A DNA stretch of 64,000 nt, from the NCBI GenBank assembly GCA_009746045.1, contig RPFO01000154.1, forward strand, positions 7,310,193-7,374,192, in the 5' to 3' direction. The stretch's first letter is position 1. Every line of letters starts with the position of its first letter. The notes below the pieces were generated by a model. That model worked only from the letters and a program-made list of their open reading frames with translations, searched no databases and was not told the origin of the DNA. The DNA is from Mesostigma viride (lineage: Eukaryota > Streptophyta > Mesostigmatophyceae > Mesostigmatales > Mesostigmataceae). Both the position numbers and the translations under genes were made by a program. Positions 52,768-64,000 of the stretch are shown piece after piece.

Positions 52768-55700
52768 ATGGGGACGCCAGGTGTTGTCGCGGGAATTAAC
52801 CCGGTGCCCCTTCACCTGCGCCGGGCTCAACAACGTGCTGGGGCATCGTCGCGGTCAGATGGCAGCTCCAAACTCTCCGCTATATTCCGGAGTCTCGCGA
52901 ACCGTCAGATCATGCTCACATGCGGCGTGCTCTTGCTCATGGTCGCGTACGTGATGTCGCGACAGAAGAGCGACGGGTCTGCTGGCCGGAGCATCGTAGT
53001 TGCACCAGTGCCAACGGCTAGCAACGATATCAGTGAAGGGGACAGTGGTTCGACGTATGACGACGCACCGAGTGAGGATGAAGTGCAGGAAGTAGAAGTA
53101 CCGGTGTACCAGGAGGTTGTACAGGAGGAGCCCGAGGTTGTACAGGAGGAGCCCGCACGACCTCCTCCATTCTCCATCTCCGAGGCCTGCTCATCCGCGG
53201 ACACCGTGGACGCGCCCACCTTTGGCATACTCGTGCTCCGCCCGCTGCATCAACAGGAGACGATCGCTGCCCTCAAGGAGGTCACGAAGGTAAGAGGACA
53301 GTTTGGGCTGTACATGTAGTATGAATAATCAGCGTTTGGCAGCGTCACACGTGAAATATATGCGAAAATCGTGATTTTGACACATGGCCTGTTCATTTGT
53401 ACTAACAAATAAGTAGTCGCTGGGGATGTGGCCAAAGGCATTTCCGCCATTGCATGCCTGGCAGTCGCAGCTTAGTTCCTCAATCACTATCGTCGGATGG
53501 AATGCTTTTGGGCAACATTTGTAGCCTGTGCCACCATGCATTATTGCTTTTGCACAGCCAGGCGTGTATAAGATAGGTAGAAGTAATGACGTCGTTGCTG
53601 ATATGATATTACATCACCAAGTACGGCCGCATGTGTATTCATTGTGTACTGTTTGAGGGTAAGTATGTGTGGCCTGCCGTGCCAGCTGCTGGCTGCTGGC
53701 GCGCGTCCCCTGCTGGTGGCTGGTGGCTGGTTGCGCGCGCGTTCCCTGCTGCTGCTGGTGCTGGTTGCGTGCGCGTCCCCTGCTGCTGCTGGTTGCCGCC
53801 GTGTGTGTGGCCTACCGTATTGGTTGTTACCGCCCACGCTGTCAGGAAAAGAAATAATGTAGCCCGGTGATGACCTGCTGCCACACCACGATAGCACCTG
53901 CCTGCTGCCACAGCACCTACCGGCCACCATGCCGCCTATCGTTTGCCCCATCCCGCCTTTATCCACGGGGCGTGGGGTTCGCTGCCACCGAGATCATCAC
54001 GGTCACCCCCACACCCACACCACGCGCTCAACCACGTTGTCCCCATGGTGTTGCTATCTGCAGGGCGTGGGGTTTGATGCCACCGAGATCATCGTGTTCA
54101 AGGACGGGGCGGGCCAGTTTGAGGACGCGGGCGACCTGCGCGCGGCCTCCTGGTCCGCGGCGCTGGCAGGCCCCAACCACTTTGTGGTCTTTGGCAGCCA
54201 CTTTTTCAGCGAGGCGGACGCGTGGAACCGCATGGTGCTGACCGCGCGCGCCAAGCTGCTGCTGCTGGTGCGGGGGGTGGACGTGCCCTTCCTGCGCGCC
54301 GGGTAGGTGGGGGGGTAACGTGGCCAAGTTTTTCAACAGGGGACGTGATGAGGTGACGTGGCCAATGGCTGCAACAGGGGAGGAATGAGGACGGGGCTTT
54401 CCGTGTCGCTGCTGTCATACGGCGTTGCTGCCAACGTCACAATGTATCCCTCCCTCACCCCCAATAGTTCCCTTTGTTGCCATCTCCCCCCCGCATTGCC
54501 TCACCTCAGCTGGCTGGAAAGGTAGCAACTGTCCTCCCCTCACTTACCCTCAATATTTCCTTTTTTGCCATTTCCCCCACATCGCTCACCGCTTCTGGCT
54601 GGAGAAATGGCCACCATCTTTACCTCCCACAGCCTTTGAACGAATGCCATTTCCCTTGTACGGATTCTCCCCTGGCCTGTTGTTTTTTTTCCCTGTACTG
54701 CCGCAGCTGGCTGGAGAAGGCGGCCACCATCTTCATGGCGGGGCCCCACTTGGGCGTGCTGGGCCTGTTCGGGGGTGAGGTCGACGGCCACATCTACGGA
54801 GCGGGGGGGCTGGCGGTGGAGACGGCCGACCCCGTGTCGCAGCAGCCGCTCATGTGAGTCTGGCATGGGCTATTTTTAAAGGGAAGCTTGTCTAGTCTCA
54901 GGAGAGTAGGTATACAACGGTTGACCTGGACCCGCAGCAGCGGCCCTTGTGAGTGCTGATATGAATGGTTCGAGCAGAAAGAGGTACGCCCCCCCCCACA
55001 TGACTACGTTGATCGCGTCATCGATTGGCTCACTGTGCACCCTCTGGCTCTATATGCTGCTAACACGCACACCCTTGTATCTTTGGCATTTGTAATTATC
55101 CCCCAACCTCGTGCCTATGCTGGTTGGTAATCACCCCCCCCCCCCAGTTACGTCAAGTCGGTCATGTTCGGCCCGCTCATGGTGCGGCGCGCCATCTTCC
55201 AGCGGGTGGGAACTTTTTCCACCGCACCCGAGTGCATCGGCTTCCCGGCATCGGCCGCCGGCAACTCACACCGATGGCCACTGCGCTTCGAGCAGGTTTG
55301 TTGCAGGCGCAGGAGGGGGCGTCATTGGTATAATAAAACTGGCCACCACTTAGTGCTGCCCGTAGCTCTTATGTCCTGTGCGCTGGCCGCAGCGCTTGAC
55401 TCTTTGAGCGAGGTGTGTTTCGGGCATCGGGACAAGGTCGGAAACGAGGAAAGTTGGGTATCACCTTTTTATCGGAATCGCTGGCAAGGTTTCCATCTGG
55501 CCACTGCCGTTTGAGCAGTAAAGCAGGCGTGAGGGCACAGGGGTCAACTAAGGTTTAACGATCAGGGATCCGTGGGGTTTAGCATCGTCCCCCCCTGTGT
55601 TTTCTGCTGGCAGCTCTGCTAGTCTCGCAGTTGGCCTCTGCGCTTTGGGCAGATGCGTGCGGGCATGGGGGGGCACCTAAGTTAATCAGGGGAGGTTTTG

Positions 55701-58700
55701 ATGCTATCTATGGAATGGTTCCATTAATTCCGTTTTATTGTAATACCGTATTCCCCTGCATCTCTATCAGTCGAAACTAATATATAGCGCCACATCTGGC
55801 GGCTGCGCTTCGAGCAGCCACAACTCTGCATCCCTGGCTGGGAAAAATCCGTCCCATTGTCTTCCCCTTCTGTCAGTAACCCTGGTAAGCGTCGCATGTG
55901 GGGCAGCGCATGTTGGCACGGTGGCCCCACCTGGTTGCAACCACGCCCATGCACGTGCAGCAGTCAAGCCTTGTCAAGCAGAGACCGTGCGCGTGATTGT
56001 GGTTGGGCGCGGAATCTGTTTGTAGTTGCAGGTAGAGCGGCCACAGGCTGCGTTTTCCTGAGGACTGTGATCTATGCGATCCCTTCCCCTCCATCAAAGT
56101 ATAAACAAAAGATTAACTATAAGTCCCCTTTACCCAGGAGTCTGTATCCACTGCGTGCGCAAACCTCCTGCTTACTAAGCGTTGACTAAAAGATGTCGCA
56201 CTGCCTGAAATTGAATTGTGCTATATGTGTGCTTCTGCTCCCCGCGTTCTATCTCCCCCCCCCTCCCCAGGAATTCTGCATCCGCTGCTGGCGCAAGGGC
56301 TTCCACGTCGCATTCACGTCGCTAGCATTAGAGGAGACGTGCGCCGTCAGCCAGTGCCCTTCAGCGCTCGCGACGCAGATGCAGACAGGCATACCAAAGG
56401 TGTGGTTTGTCTATTCGATGCGGGCACAACGTGAGTGCGGGCCTAATGACAACAGCTGCGCCGTGAGGTGTGCTCGCGACGCAGATGCAGACGAGCATAC
56501 CAAAGTGTGCACTCCCATGCTTTTCCCCATACGATCCTAGTACTAAGTATTGGGATACACAGTACTATTACAGAATATTGGGATACCCAATACTAAGACA
56601 GAATATTGGGATACGCAATACTATTACAGAATATTGGGATACGCAATACTATTACAGAATATTGGGATACGCAATACTAAGACAGAATATTGGGATACGC
56701 AATACTATTACAGAATATTGGGATACGCAATACTATTACAGAATATTGGGATACGCAATACTATTACAGAATATTGGGATACGCAATACTAAGACAGAAT
56801 ATTGGGATCAGAATGGGTGGTTACATCTACTGAGTTCTTACGACCCGGGTGCTGACGGGCACAACGATATGCCGCCAAGTGCTTATTTAGACTCTACTTT
56901 TCTGCGCTATCCACCCACGCACCCGCGCTGCCTCACACATGCTGGGCCGGCACGTCACACGTCTGGCCTGCACATGACATGCTTGGCCTGCACCAGTCCT
57001 CACTCGCATGTTTGCCTGCACCACTCGCATGTTTGCCTGCACCACTTTCATGTTTGCTCTGCACCATCTCGTCCCATGCGTTTGACCAGATCACTCGCAT
57101 GTCTGGCCGCCACATGGACTTTGCTTCCTTCCTCTCATGGCAGGAACCGCTTGTTGGCCGCGTGCAACTGGGCAGCGACAGCCTGCCGGTGCCCTTCAAC
57201 TCCCACGTGCCGCAGCAGGAGATTGTGCTAAAGCCTGGGAAGGCAAAGGCAGCCGGGGGGAAGGTGGGTAGTAGAGTGTGAAAAAGGAGAATTTTATTAC
57301 TTTGAGTCTTCTCTTCAAGTGTGTTGGGTGATCTGGGGGCGAAATTTAAGAGGGTCAGCGGACAAGGCAGCAGGGGAAAGATGAGTGGTAGAGTTTTGGC
57401 ATCATCGATGGAAAGGGAGCTGAGGGGAAATAGGGTTGATAGGGAGGATAGGGATGACTGGAGGAGGCATCCGCTGACATGGCATGCTCTCAGGGGGACA
57501 ATAGGAGGGTGGTGTGGCGGGTGGATGGGTGCTTAGGACGGGGGGCCAACGTGCTTCACGCGTGCTTGCTTGGGGTCCATGGAAGTGATCAGGAGTTCTG
57601 CTGCTGATTGTTGTTCAAGTTATCCTTTTGGATGAGGGCTTGGTGCCCGGCCTTTTGGAAGAGGATGAATGCCCGTGGCAGAACGAATTGCATCAGGATG
57701 AGTTGGAAGAGGACGAATGCGTTTTGGAAGGGGACGAATGCCTTTAGGAAGGGGACGAATGCCTTTTGGAAGAGGACGGATACCTTTTGGAAGAGGACGA
57801 TTGCCTTTTGGACGAGGACGAATGCCTGTTGGAAGAGGACGAATGCTTTTTGGAAGAGGTCGCATGCCTTTTGGAAGAGGACGAATGCGTTTTGGAAGGG
57901 GACGGATGCCTTTAGGAAGGGGACGAATGCGTTTTGGAAGGGGACGAATGCCTTTAGGAAGGGGACGAATGCGTTTTGGAAGGGGACGAATGCCTTTAGG
58001 AAGAGGACGAATGCGTTTTGGAAGGGGACGAATGCCTTTAGGAAGGGGACGAATGCGTTTTGGAAGGGGACGAATGCAGTACCTGCGTCACCGCGTGCCC
58101 CCGGTATAGGCTCAAGTGTTGCTCCATGGGACGAATGCAGTACCTGCGTCACCGCGTGCCCAGTATAGGCTCAAGTGTTGCTCCATGGGACGAATGCAGT
58201 ACCTGCGTCACCGCGTGCCCAGTATAGGCTCAAGTGTTGCTCCATGGGACGAATGCAGTACCTGCGTCACCGCGTGCCCCCGGTATAGGCTCAAGTGTTG
58301 CTCCATGGGACGAATGCAGTACCTGCGTCACCGCGTGCCCCCGGTATAGGCTCAAGTGTTGCTCCATGGGACGAATGCAGTACCTGCGTCACCGCGTGCC
58401 CCCGGTATAGGCTCAAGTGTTGCTCAAGGTGACGTGTACCCTAAGCAAGCGAGATGGTGGCCATGCCACGCGCATACATTAGAACACCTTGAACACAATA
58501 GAGCACGGTATGTTGCATGACAGACCACAATAGAGCATGGTATAAAATGGTATTACATGACAGACACGGTAGATCATGCGATTGCATGGTCGAGCACGAT
58601 AGAGCACGGTATTGCATGATGGAGCACGGAATCCTAGTCTAGAGAAACGGATCCCGTGCACCATAGGATTACGCAGTGCATGACTTTCGTAGACTAAGTG

Positions 58701-60181
58701 TGGAAGGGTAAGGGCCTAGTTACACATCCTTGGGGGACCACTTTTGGGAGTTGAGAATCCATGTTCACGTTGGTGGTCAACTATATGGCGGACTAACCCC
58801 CCTCAATATGCGTTCATTGTGGGAAATGGGTGAGATCTTGGGAGGCAGCACTGGGACACACCGCATGCCTGGTCACACCCCAGAAATCTTTTGAACATTA
58901 AAAAAAAATTCTTTCAAACCCGTGCCAACACGTGTGCTGGCATATGCGCAGGGCAAACATGGTGCTCAGCCCGCCAAGGGCAAGTCCTCCGCCCAGCAGC
59001 CTGCGACCAAGGGGCGGAAGTCCGCTAGTGATAACGACCGGATTCTCCCCGTGCCGCTGTCATTGTCCAAGAGTGCCCGCGCGGCAGACGATGATGATGA
59101 CGATGATGATGATGACGAGTATGAGTATGATGAGGTGGCGGACATGGAGGAGGGCCGGCGCAAGGCTACCGAGGCGGCCATGGCGAGGGCGGCGTCGGCC
59201 GCAGCGCAGGGACCCAAGCGTGTGTTCGCCCCCACGACCACGCCATCCAAGAGCGCTCCTGCGAGAGGTGGGGGTAAGGCGGGGGGCAAGCAGGCCGGGG
59301 GTGGCAGGCGCGGCGGCGATGGGGGTGATGGGGGGCCAGATAAAGGGGAGGATGGGGAGCCAGATAAGGGGGATGATGATGATGGCGGTGATGATGATGG
59401 TGATGCTGGTAATGATGATAAGGATGACGAGGAAGAGTGGGAGAAGGACCACTCGTGGATGGACGCGGATGAGCAACGCATGTCGCACCGCCGGCTCCTC
59501 CAGATGCGGCCTGGTCCAGGTGTCGGTGGCCCGATGACCACCGGCCAAATGAGGATGGGGCCGGGAAATGGCGGCCAAATGAGGAGTGGGTTGGGGAATG
59601 GCGGCCAAAGGCTCGGCGGTGGCATCGTCAGCAGCTCGATGTCGATTCGGCCCTCCCAAGGTGCCGGCCCTGCCACCGGGCCGGCCACGATCGGGCCTAC
59701 CCACCGCTTTATCGATGGGGTGGCTGTCCCGGTGGACCGCGGGGCGAGCCGGAAAACCCCTGCCGGGGGATGGCAGGGTGGGGCGGACAGGGGGGCTGGT
59801 ACAGTGGGTGTCGTGGGGAGTAGGGTGAATCCTGGGGGCATGGGGACGGGGGAACCTAATGTGGGCCGGTACGCCAACCCGCTGGCCAAGCCCGGCGAGC
59901 TGGCGCGAGTGCCGATGCAGGTGCGGCGTGCGGGGCCGCAAGGAGAGTCGAGCGGCCTGGGCTTTGCGGACGCCAGCGTGGTCTCTCACGTAGAGAGTGC
60001 GACGGCGGCGGCGGCTCGCGCTCTGGTGCGGCAGCAGGCGGCGGACGAGGAGGCTACGCGGCACATCCAGGTGGAGGAGGACGACGCGGTGGTGGGCGAT
60101 GGCACGTGGGATGAGGAGGAGGAGGCAAGGGTGGAGGAGGCGAGGCGCCAGCGCGCGGTGGGTGGCTGGTTACTATCATAA
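52768..60181 (+). CDS. Membrane-anchored glycosyltransferase-like protein with acidic C-terminal tail, seven exons
   Basis: Exons: 52768-53289, 54064-54302, 54707-54853, 55148-55295, 56271-56399, 57144-57263 and 58952-60181 (TAA). All are GT-AG with phases 0, 2, 2, 0, 0, 0, giving about 843 residues. Residues about 48-63 (IMLTCGVLLLMVAYVM) form a signal anchor, followed by an acidic stalk. A GT-A-like domain follows: TFGILVLRPLHQQETIAALK, ATEIIVFKDG, LLLLVRGVDVPFLRAGWLEK, HLGVLGLFGG, MFGPLMVRRAIFQRVGTF and EFCIRCWRKGFHVAF. This resembles family-2 glycosyltransferases, where the last motifs are GA-x-RR-x-x-F-x-x-VGGF and the E-D-x-DLC-x-R-x-x-x-x-G helix. The usual D-x-D is not obvious. Exon 7 encodes a 409-residue disordered tail with ten Asp in a row, Gly/Met repeats and Glu-rich end. 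It is probably a Golgi enzyme. The start ATG and the joining of exon 7 are the least certain parts. Confidence 0.65.
53640..53830 (+). repeat. CTGCTGGTTGCG-type imperfect repeats in intron 1
   Basis: Irregular CTGCTGGCTG, CGCGCGTCCCCTGCTG and CTGGTTGCG words, two or three rounds. Frames open on both strands are artefacts. Confidence 0.7.
56540..56808 (+). repeat. 28-bp minisatellite in intron 5
   Basis: About nine and a half units of GAATATTGGGATACGCAATA then CTATTACA; some units have CTAAGACA instead. It starts just after an echo of exon 5. Confidence 0.93.
57700..58071 (+). repeat. 21-bp minisatellite in intron 6
   Basis: About eighteen units of GACGAATGCGTTTTGGAAGG plus one G, with alternating GCG/CTTTAGG variants. 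With period 21, frames stay open on both strands (FGRGRMP, WKGTNAF or PFQNAFV heptads), so the long ORFs here are not evidence of genes. Confidence 0.93.
58072..58425 (+). repeat. 59-61-bp tandem repeat, six copies
   Basis: The unit starts GAATGCAGTACCTGCGTCAC and ends TTGCTCCATGGGAC. It continues directly from the 21-bp array with the shared word GACGAATGC; two copies are 2 bp shorter (CCCAG for CCCCCGG). Confidence 0.93.
58480..58640 (+). repeat. Degenerate GAGCACGGTATTGCATGA repeats
   Basis: Five or six imperfect units of about 20-35 bp with words TAGAGCACGGTAT and GCATGACAGACC, in intron 6. Confidence 0.7.
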
Positions 60182-60256
60182 ATCATGCATCTCCTCACAC
60201 ACCATCCAGAGAAATAATTTACAATATTAATAATGAGTGATCGTAATTGTTTCATA

Positions 60257-60595
60257 CTAGTATGTGGCTTTGTTTAGCAATAAAGCTTTATGTAGTATGT
60301 GGCTTTGTTTAGCAATAAAGTTTTACTTAGTATGTGGCTTTGTTTAGCAATAAAGCTTTATGTAGTATGTGGCTTTGTTTAGCAATAAAGCTTTATTTAG
60401 TATGTGGCTTTGTTTAGCAATAAAGCTTTATTTAGTGTGTGGCTTTGTTTAGCAATAAAGCTTTATTTAGTATGTGGCTTTGTTTAGCAATAAAGCTTTA
60501 TTTAGAATGTGGCTTTTTTTAGCAATGAAGCTTTATTTAGAATGTGGCTTTGTTTAGCAATAAAGCTTTATTTAGTACGTGGCTTTGTTTAGCAA
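60257..60595 (+). repeat. 35-bp tandem repeat carrying AATAAA, behind the glycosyltransferase-like gene
   Basis: About ten units of TATGTGGCTTTGTTTAGC then AATAAAGCTTTATTTAG start 76 bp after the stop codon. Each unit holds AATAAA (one has AATGAA) with a short palindrome around AAGCTT. Confidence 0.93.
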
Positions 60596-60884
60596 AGCAA
60601 TAATTTTGGCTGGGGTTGTAATGTACTTTTCCTTCTGCCTGCGACGCGAGTTGTAGATGTCCTTGTCAGTTGTTCGTGAGGGCTTGCGCAGGAGCCAGCC
60701 ATGTGGTGGGTCGCCTAGGACAATACGGCTTTTTGTCGGCTTGCCTATGTGTGGGTGCCTGTCCCCCAACGTGGGCACGTGCTGCAGTTGCTGCTGGCTT
60801 CCATCAGGACATGTTTTCCACTGCGGTGGCATGTGATCTTCCATCTTAGCGCATCGTTTGCTATCATCTCATGTCGTCGTTTAC
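60596..60884. other. Spacer between the two 35-bp arrays
   Basis: A 90-codon open frame on the minus strand (60844-60572, MEDHMPPQWKTCPDGSQQQL) crosses into the first array; I recognise nothing in it. Confidence 0.4.
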
Positions 60885-63800
60885 GGGAATCACTTTGTAC
60901 CGTTGGCTATGATGGCGTGGGGAATGTCTTTGTACCGTTGGCTGCGATGGCGTGGGGAACCACTTTGTACCGTTGGCTGTGATGGCGTGGGGAATGTCTT
61001 TGTACCGTTGGCTGTTATGGCGTGGGGAATGTCTTTGTACCGTTGGCTGTGATGGCGTGGGGAACCACTTTGTACCGTTGGCTGTGATGGCGTGGGGATC
61101 ACTTTGTATCGTTGGCTGTGATGGCGTGGGGAACCACTTTGTACCGTTGGCTATGATGGCGTGGGGAATGTCTTTGTACCGTTGGCTGTGATGGCGTGGG
61201 GAATGTCTTTGTACCGTTGGCTGTGATGGCGTGGGGAACCACTTTGTACCGTTGGCTGTTATGGCGTGGGGAATGTCTTTGTACCGTTGGCTGTGATGGC
61301 ATGGGGAACCACTTTGTACCGATGGCTGTGATGGCGTGGGGAATGTCTTTGTACCGTTGGCTGTGATGGCGTGGGGAATGTCTTTGTACCGTTGGCTGTG
61401 ATGGCGTGGGGAACCACTTTGTACCGTTGGCTGTGATGGCGTGGGGAATGTCTTTGTATCGTTGGCTGTGATGGCGTGGGGAACCACTTTGTGCCGTTGG
61501 CTGTGATGGCGTGGGGAATGTCTTTGTACCGTTGGCTGTGATGGCGTGGGGAATCACTTTGTACCGTTGGCTGTGATGGCGTGGGGAATGTCTTTGTACC
61601 GTTGGCTATGATGGCGTGGGGAATGTCTTTGTGTCGTTGGCTGTGATGGCGTGGGGAATCACTTTGTACCGTTGGCTATGATGGCGTGGGGAACCACTTT
61701 GTACCGTTGGCTGTGATGGCATGGGGAATCACTTTGTACCGTTGGCTGTGATGGCGTGGGGAACCACTTTGTACCGTTGGCTGTGATGGCATGGGGAACC
61801 ACTTTGTACCGTTGGCTGTGATGGCGTGGGGAACCACTTTGTACCGTTGGCTGTGATGGCGTGGGGAACCACTTTGTACCGTTGGCTGTGATGGCGTGGG
61901 GAACCACTTTGTACCGTTGGCTGTGATGGCGTGGGGAACCACTTTGTACCGTTGGCTGTGATGGCGTGGGGAACCACTTTGTACCGTTGGCTGTGATGGC
62001 GTGGGGAACCACTTTGTACCGTTGGCTGTGATGGCGTGGGGAACCACTTTGTATCGTTGGCTGTGATGGCGTGGGGAACCACTTTGTACCGTTGGCTATG
62101 ATGGCATGGGGAACCACTTTGTACCGTTGGCTATGATGGCGTGGGGAATGTCTTTGTACCGTTGGCTATGATGGCGTGGGGAACCACTTTGTGCCGTTGG
62201 CTGTGATGGCGTGGGGAACCACTTTGTACCGTTGGCTGTGATGGCGTGGGGAACCACTTTGTACCGTTGGCTGTGATGGCGTGGGGAACCACTTTGTACC
62301 GTTGGCTGTGATGGCGTGGGGAATGTCTTTGTACCGTTGGCTGTGATGGCGTGGGGAACCACTTTGTACCGTTGGCTGTGATGGCGTGGGGAACCACTTT
62401 GTGCCGTTGGCTGTGATGGCGTGGGGAACCACTTTGTATCGTTGGCTGTGATGGCGTGGGGAATGTCTTTGTACCGTTGGCTGTGATGGCGTGGGGAATG
62501 TCTTTGTATCGTTGGCTGTGATGGCGTGGGGAACCACTTTGTACCGTTGGCTATGATGGCGTGGGGAACCACTTTGTACCGTTGGCTATGATGGCATGGG
62601 GAACCACTTTGTACCGTTGGCTATGATGGCGTGGGGAATGTCTTTGTACCGTTGGCTATGATGGCGTGGGGAACCACTTTGTGCCGTTGGCTGTGATGGC
62701 GTGGGGAACCACTTTGTATCGTTGGCTGTGATGGCGTGGGGAATGTCTTTGTACCGTTGGCTGTGATGGCGTGGGGAACCACTTTGTATCGTTGGCTGTG
62801 ATGGCGTGGGGAACCACTTTGTACCGTTGGCTATGATGGCGTGGGGAACCACTTTGTATCGTTGGCTGTGATGGCGTGGGGAACCACTTTGTACCGTTGG
62901 CTGTGATGGCGTGGGGAACCACTTTGTACCGTTGGCTGTGATGGCGTGGGGAACCACTTTGTGTCGTTGGCTGTGATGGCGTGGGGAACCACTTTGTACC
63001 GTTGGCTGTGATGGCGTGGGGAACCACTTTGTGTCGTTGGCTGTGATGGCGTGGGGAACCACTTTGTACCGTTGGCTGTGATGGCGTGGGGAACCACTTT
63101 GTACCGTTGGCTGTGATGGCATGGGGAATGTCTTTGTACCGTTGGCTGTGATGGCGTGGGGAACCACTTTGTACCGTTGGCTGTGATGGCGTGGGGAACC
63201 ACTTTGTACCGTTGGCTGTGATGGCGTGGGGAACCACTTTGTACCGTTGGCTGTGATGGCGTGGGGAACCACTTTGTGTCGTTGGCTATGATGGCGTGGG
63301 GAATCACTTTGTGTCGTTGGCTATGATGGCATGGGGAATGTCTTTGTACCGTTGGCTGTGATGGCGTGGGGAATGTCTTTGTACCGTTGGCTGTGATGGC
63401 GTGGGGAACCACTTTGTACCGTTGGCTATGATGGCATGGGGAACCACTTTGTACCGTTGGCTGTGATGGCGTGGGGAACCACTTTGTACCGTTGGCTGTG
63501 ATGGCGTGGGGAACCACTTTGTACCGTTGGCTGTGATGGCGTGGGGAATCACTTTGTACCGTTGGCTGTGATGGCGTGGGGAATGTCTTTGTATCGTTGG
63601 CTGTGATGGCGTGGGGAACCACTTTGTACCGTTGGCTGTGATGGCGTGGGGAACCACTTTGTACCGTTGGCTGTGATGGCGTGGGGAACCACTTTGTACC
63701 GTTGGCTATGATGGCGTGGGGAACCACTTTGTACCGTTGGCTATGATGGCGTGGGGAGCCACTTTGTATCGTTGGCTGTGATGGCGTGGGGAACCACTTT

Positions 63801-64000
63801 GTACCGTTGGCTGTGATGGCGTGGGGAACCACTTTGTATCGTTGGCTGTGATGGCGTGGGGAACCACTTTGTACCGTTGGCTATGATGGCATGGGGAACC
63901 ACTTTGTACCGTTGGCTATGATGGCGTGGGGAATGTCTTTGTACCGTTGGCTATGATGGCGTGGGGAACCACTTTGTGCCGTTGGCTGTGATGGCGTGGG
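60885..64000 (+). repeat. 35-bp satellite, about 89 copies, running off the window
   Basis: Unit TTGGCTGTGATGGCGTGGGG then AACCACTTTGTACCG. Main variants are AATGTCTTTGTACCG in the second part, CTATG for CTGTG, GGCATGG for GGCGTGG, and GTACC/GTATC/GTGCC/GTGTC. A three-unit variant pattern recurs at 62096, 62591 (14 units apart) and 63886 (37 units later). Because 35 is not a multiple of three, the minus strand is open in all frames with one 35-residue peptide repeat; this is not a gene. Confidence 0.96.

Noticed and set aside
57600-58350. Open frames of 130-190 codons on both strands
   Set aside because: They arise from the 21-bp and 59-61-bp tandem repeats in an intron.
60885-64000. Long minus-strand ORFs of up to 333 codons (VVPHAITANGTKWFPTPS-type repeats)
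   Set aside because: A 35-bp period free of stops is open in all three frames with the same peptide. This is a property of the satellite, not evidence for a protein.
60885-64000. CRISPR-like array
   Set aside because: Units are contiguous and all alike, with no unique spacers, in eukaryotic DNA.
1-64000. Dinoflagellate origin, suggested by the TTTAGGG repeat and a retrotransposon methyltransferase
   Set aside because: All recognised introns have GT donors, while dinoflagellates often use GC or GA; the acceptors look green-algal. It is not excluded, only less likely.

Overview
The window reads as nuclear DNA of a repeat-rich eukaryote, most likely a green alga. The reasons are GT-AG introns whose 3' ends are nearly all (T/G)GCAG or CCAG, a short block of TTTAGGG telomere repeat, chromovirus retrotransposons with a chromodomain, LINEs with short-tandem tails, and mixed GC-rich single genes spread over kilobases of introns. 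I cannot name the species. No rRNA, tRNA, CRISPR array or prokaryotic operon was seen.

Layout. 1-5667: 3' part of a Ty3/gypsy-type element whose polyprotein carries a C5-cytosine DNA methyltransferase between protease and reverse transcriptase, and a PHD finger after the integrase. 7117-7159: interstitial telomere repeat. 7191-8065 and 28316-28954: a LINE ORF1, split by a 20.2 kb chromovirus (8066-28310, 5-bp duplication CCGCC). That chromovirus is itself split by a second copy of the family (11853-21290, duplication GTATT). The family has an extra 5' ORF with a viroplasmin/RNase H1-type hybrid-binding domain, an Asn-rich gag, a pol ending in a chromodomain, and an unrecognised third ORF downstream of pol. 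29186-35941: LINE fragments, satellites and two exons of a coiled-coil gene.

36662-43824: ankyrin-repeat gene with one 33-residue repeat per 99-bp, phase-0 exon; a hAT-type transposon (40352-41963) sits in one intron. 43981-47665: LINE fragments, including an R2-like (restriction-like endonuclease) LINE end. 48643-49095: compound C-rich microsatellite. 49525-51057: two 3' exons of a minus-strand gene. 52768-60181: seven-exon gene for a membrane-anchored glycosyltransferase-like protein with an acidic disordered tail. 60257-64000: two different 35-bp satellites, the second running off the window.

The strongest candidates for something new are (1) the methyltransferase plus PHD retroelement, (2) the third ORF and hybrid-binding ORF of the nested chromoviruses, and (3) a recurrent pattern in the host genes in which short copies of exon edges are echoed in the neighbouring intron. 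A caution applies throughout: many reading frames are broken by single missing bases, often in homopolymers, so some breaks may be consensus errors.
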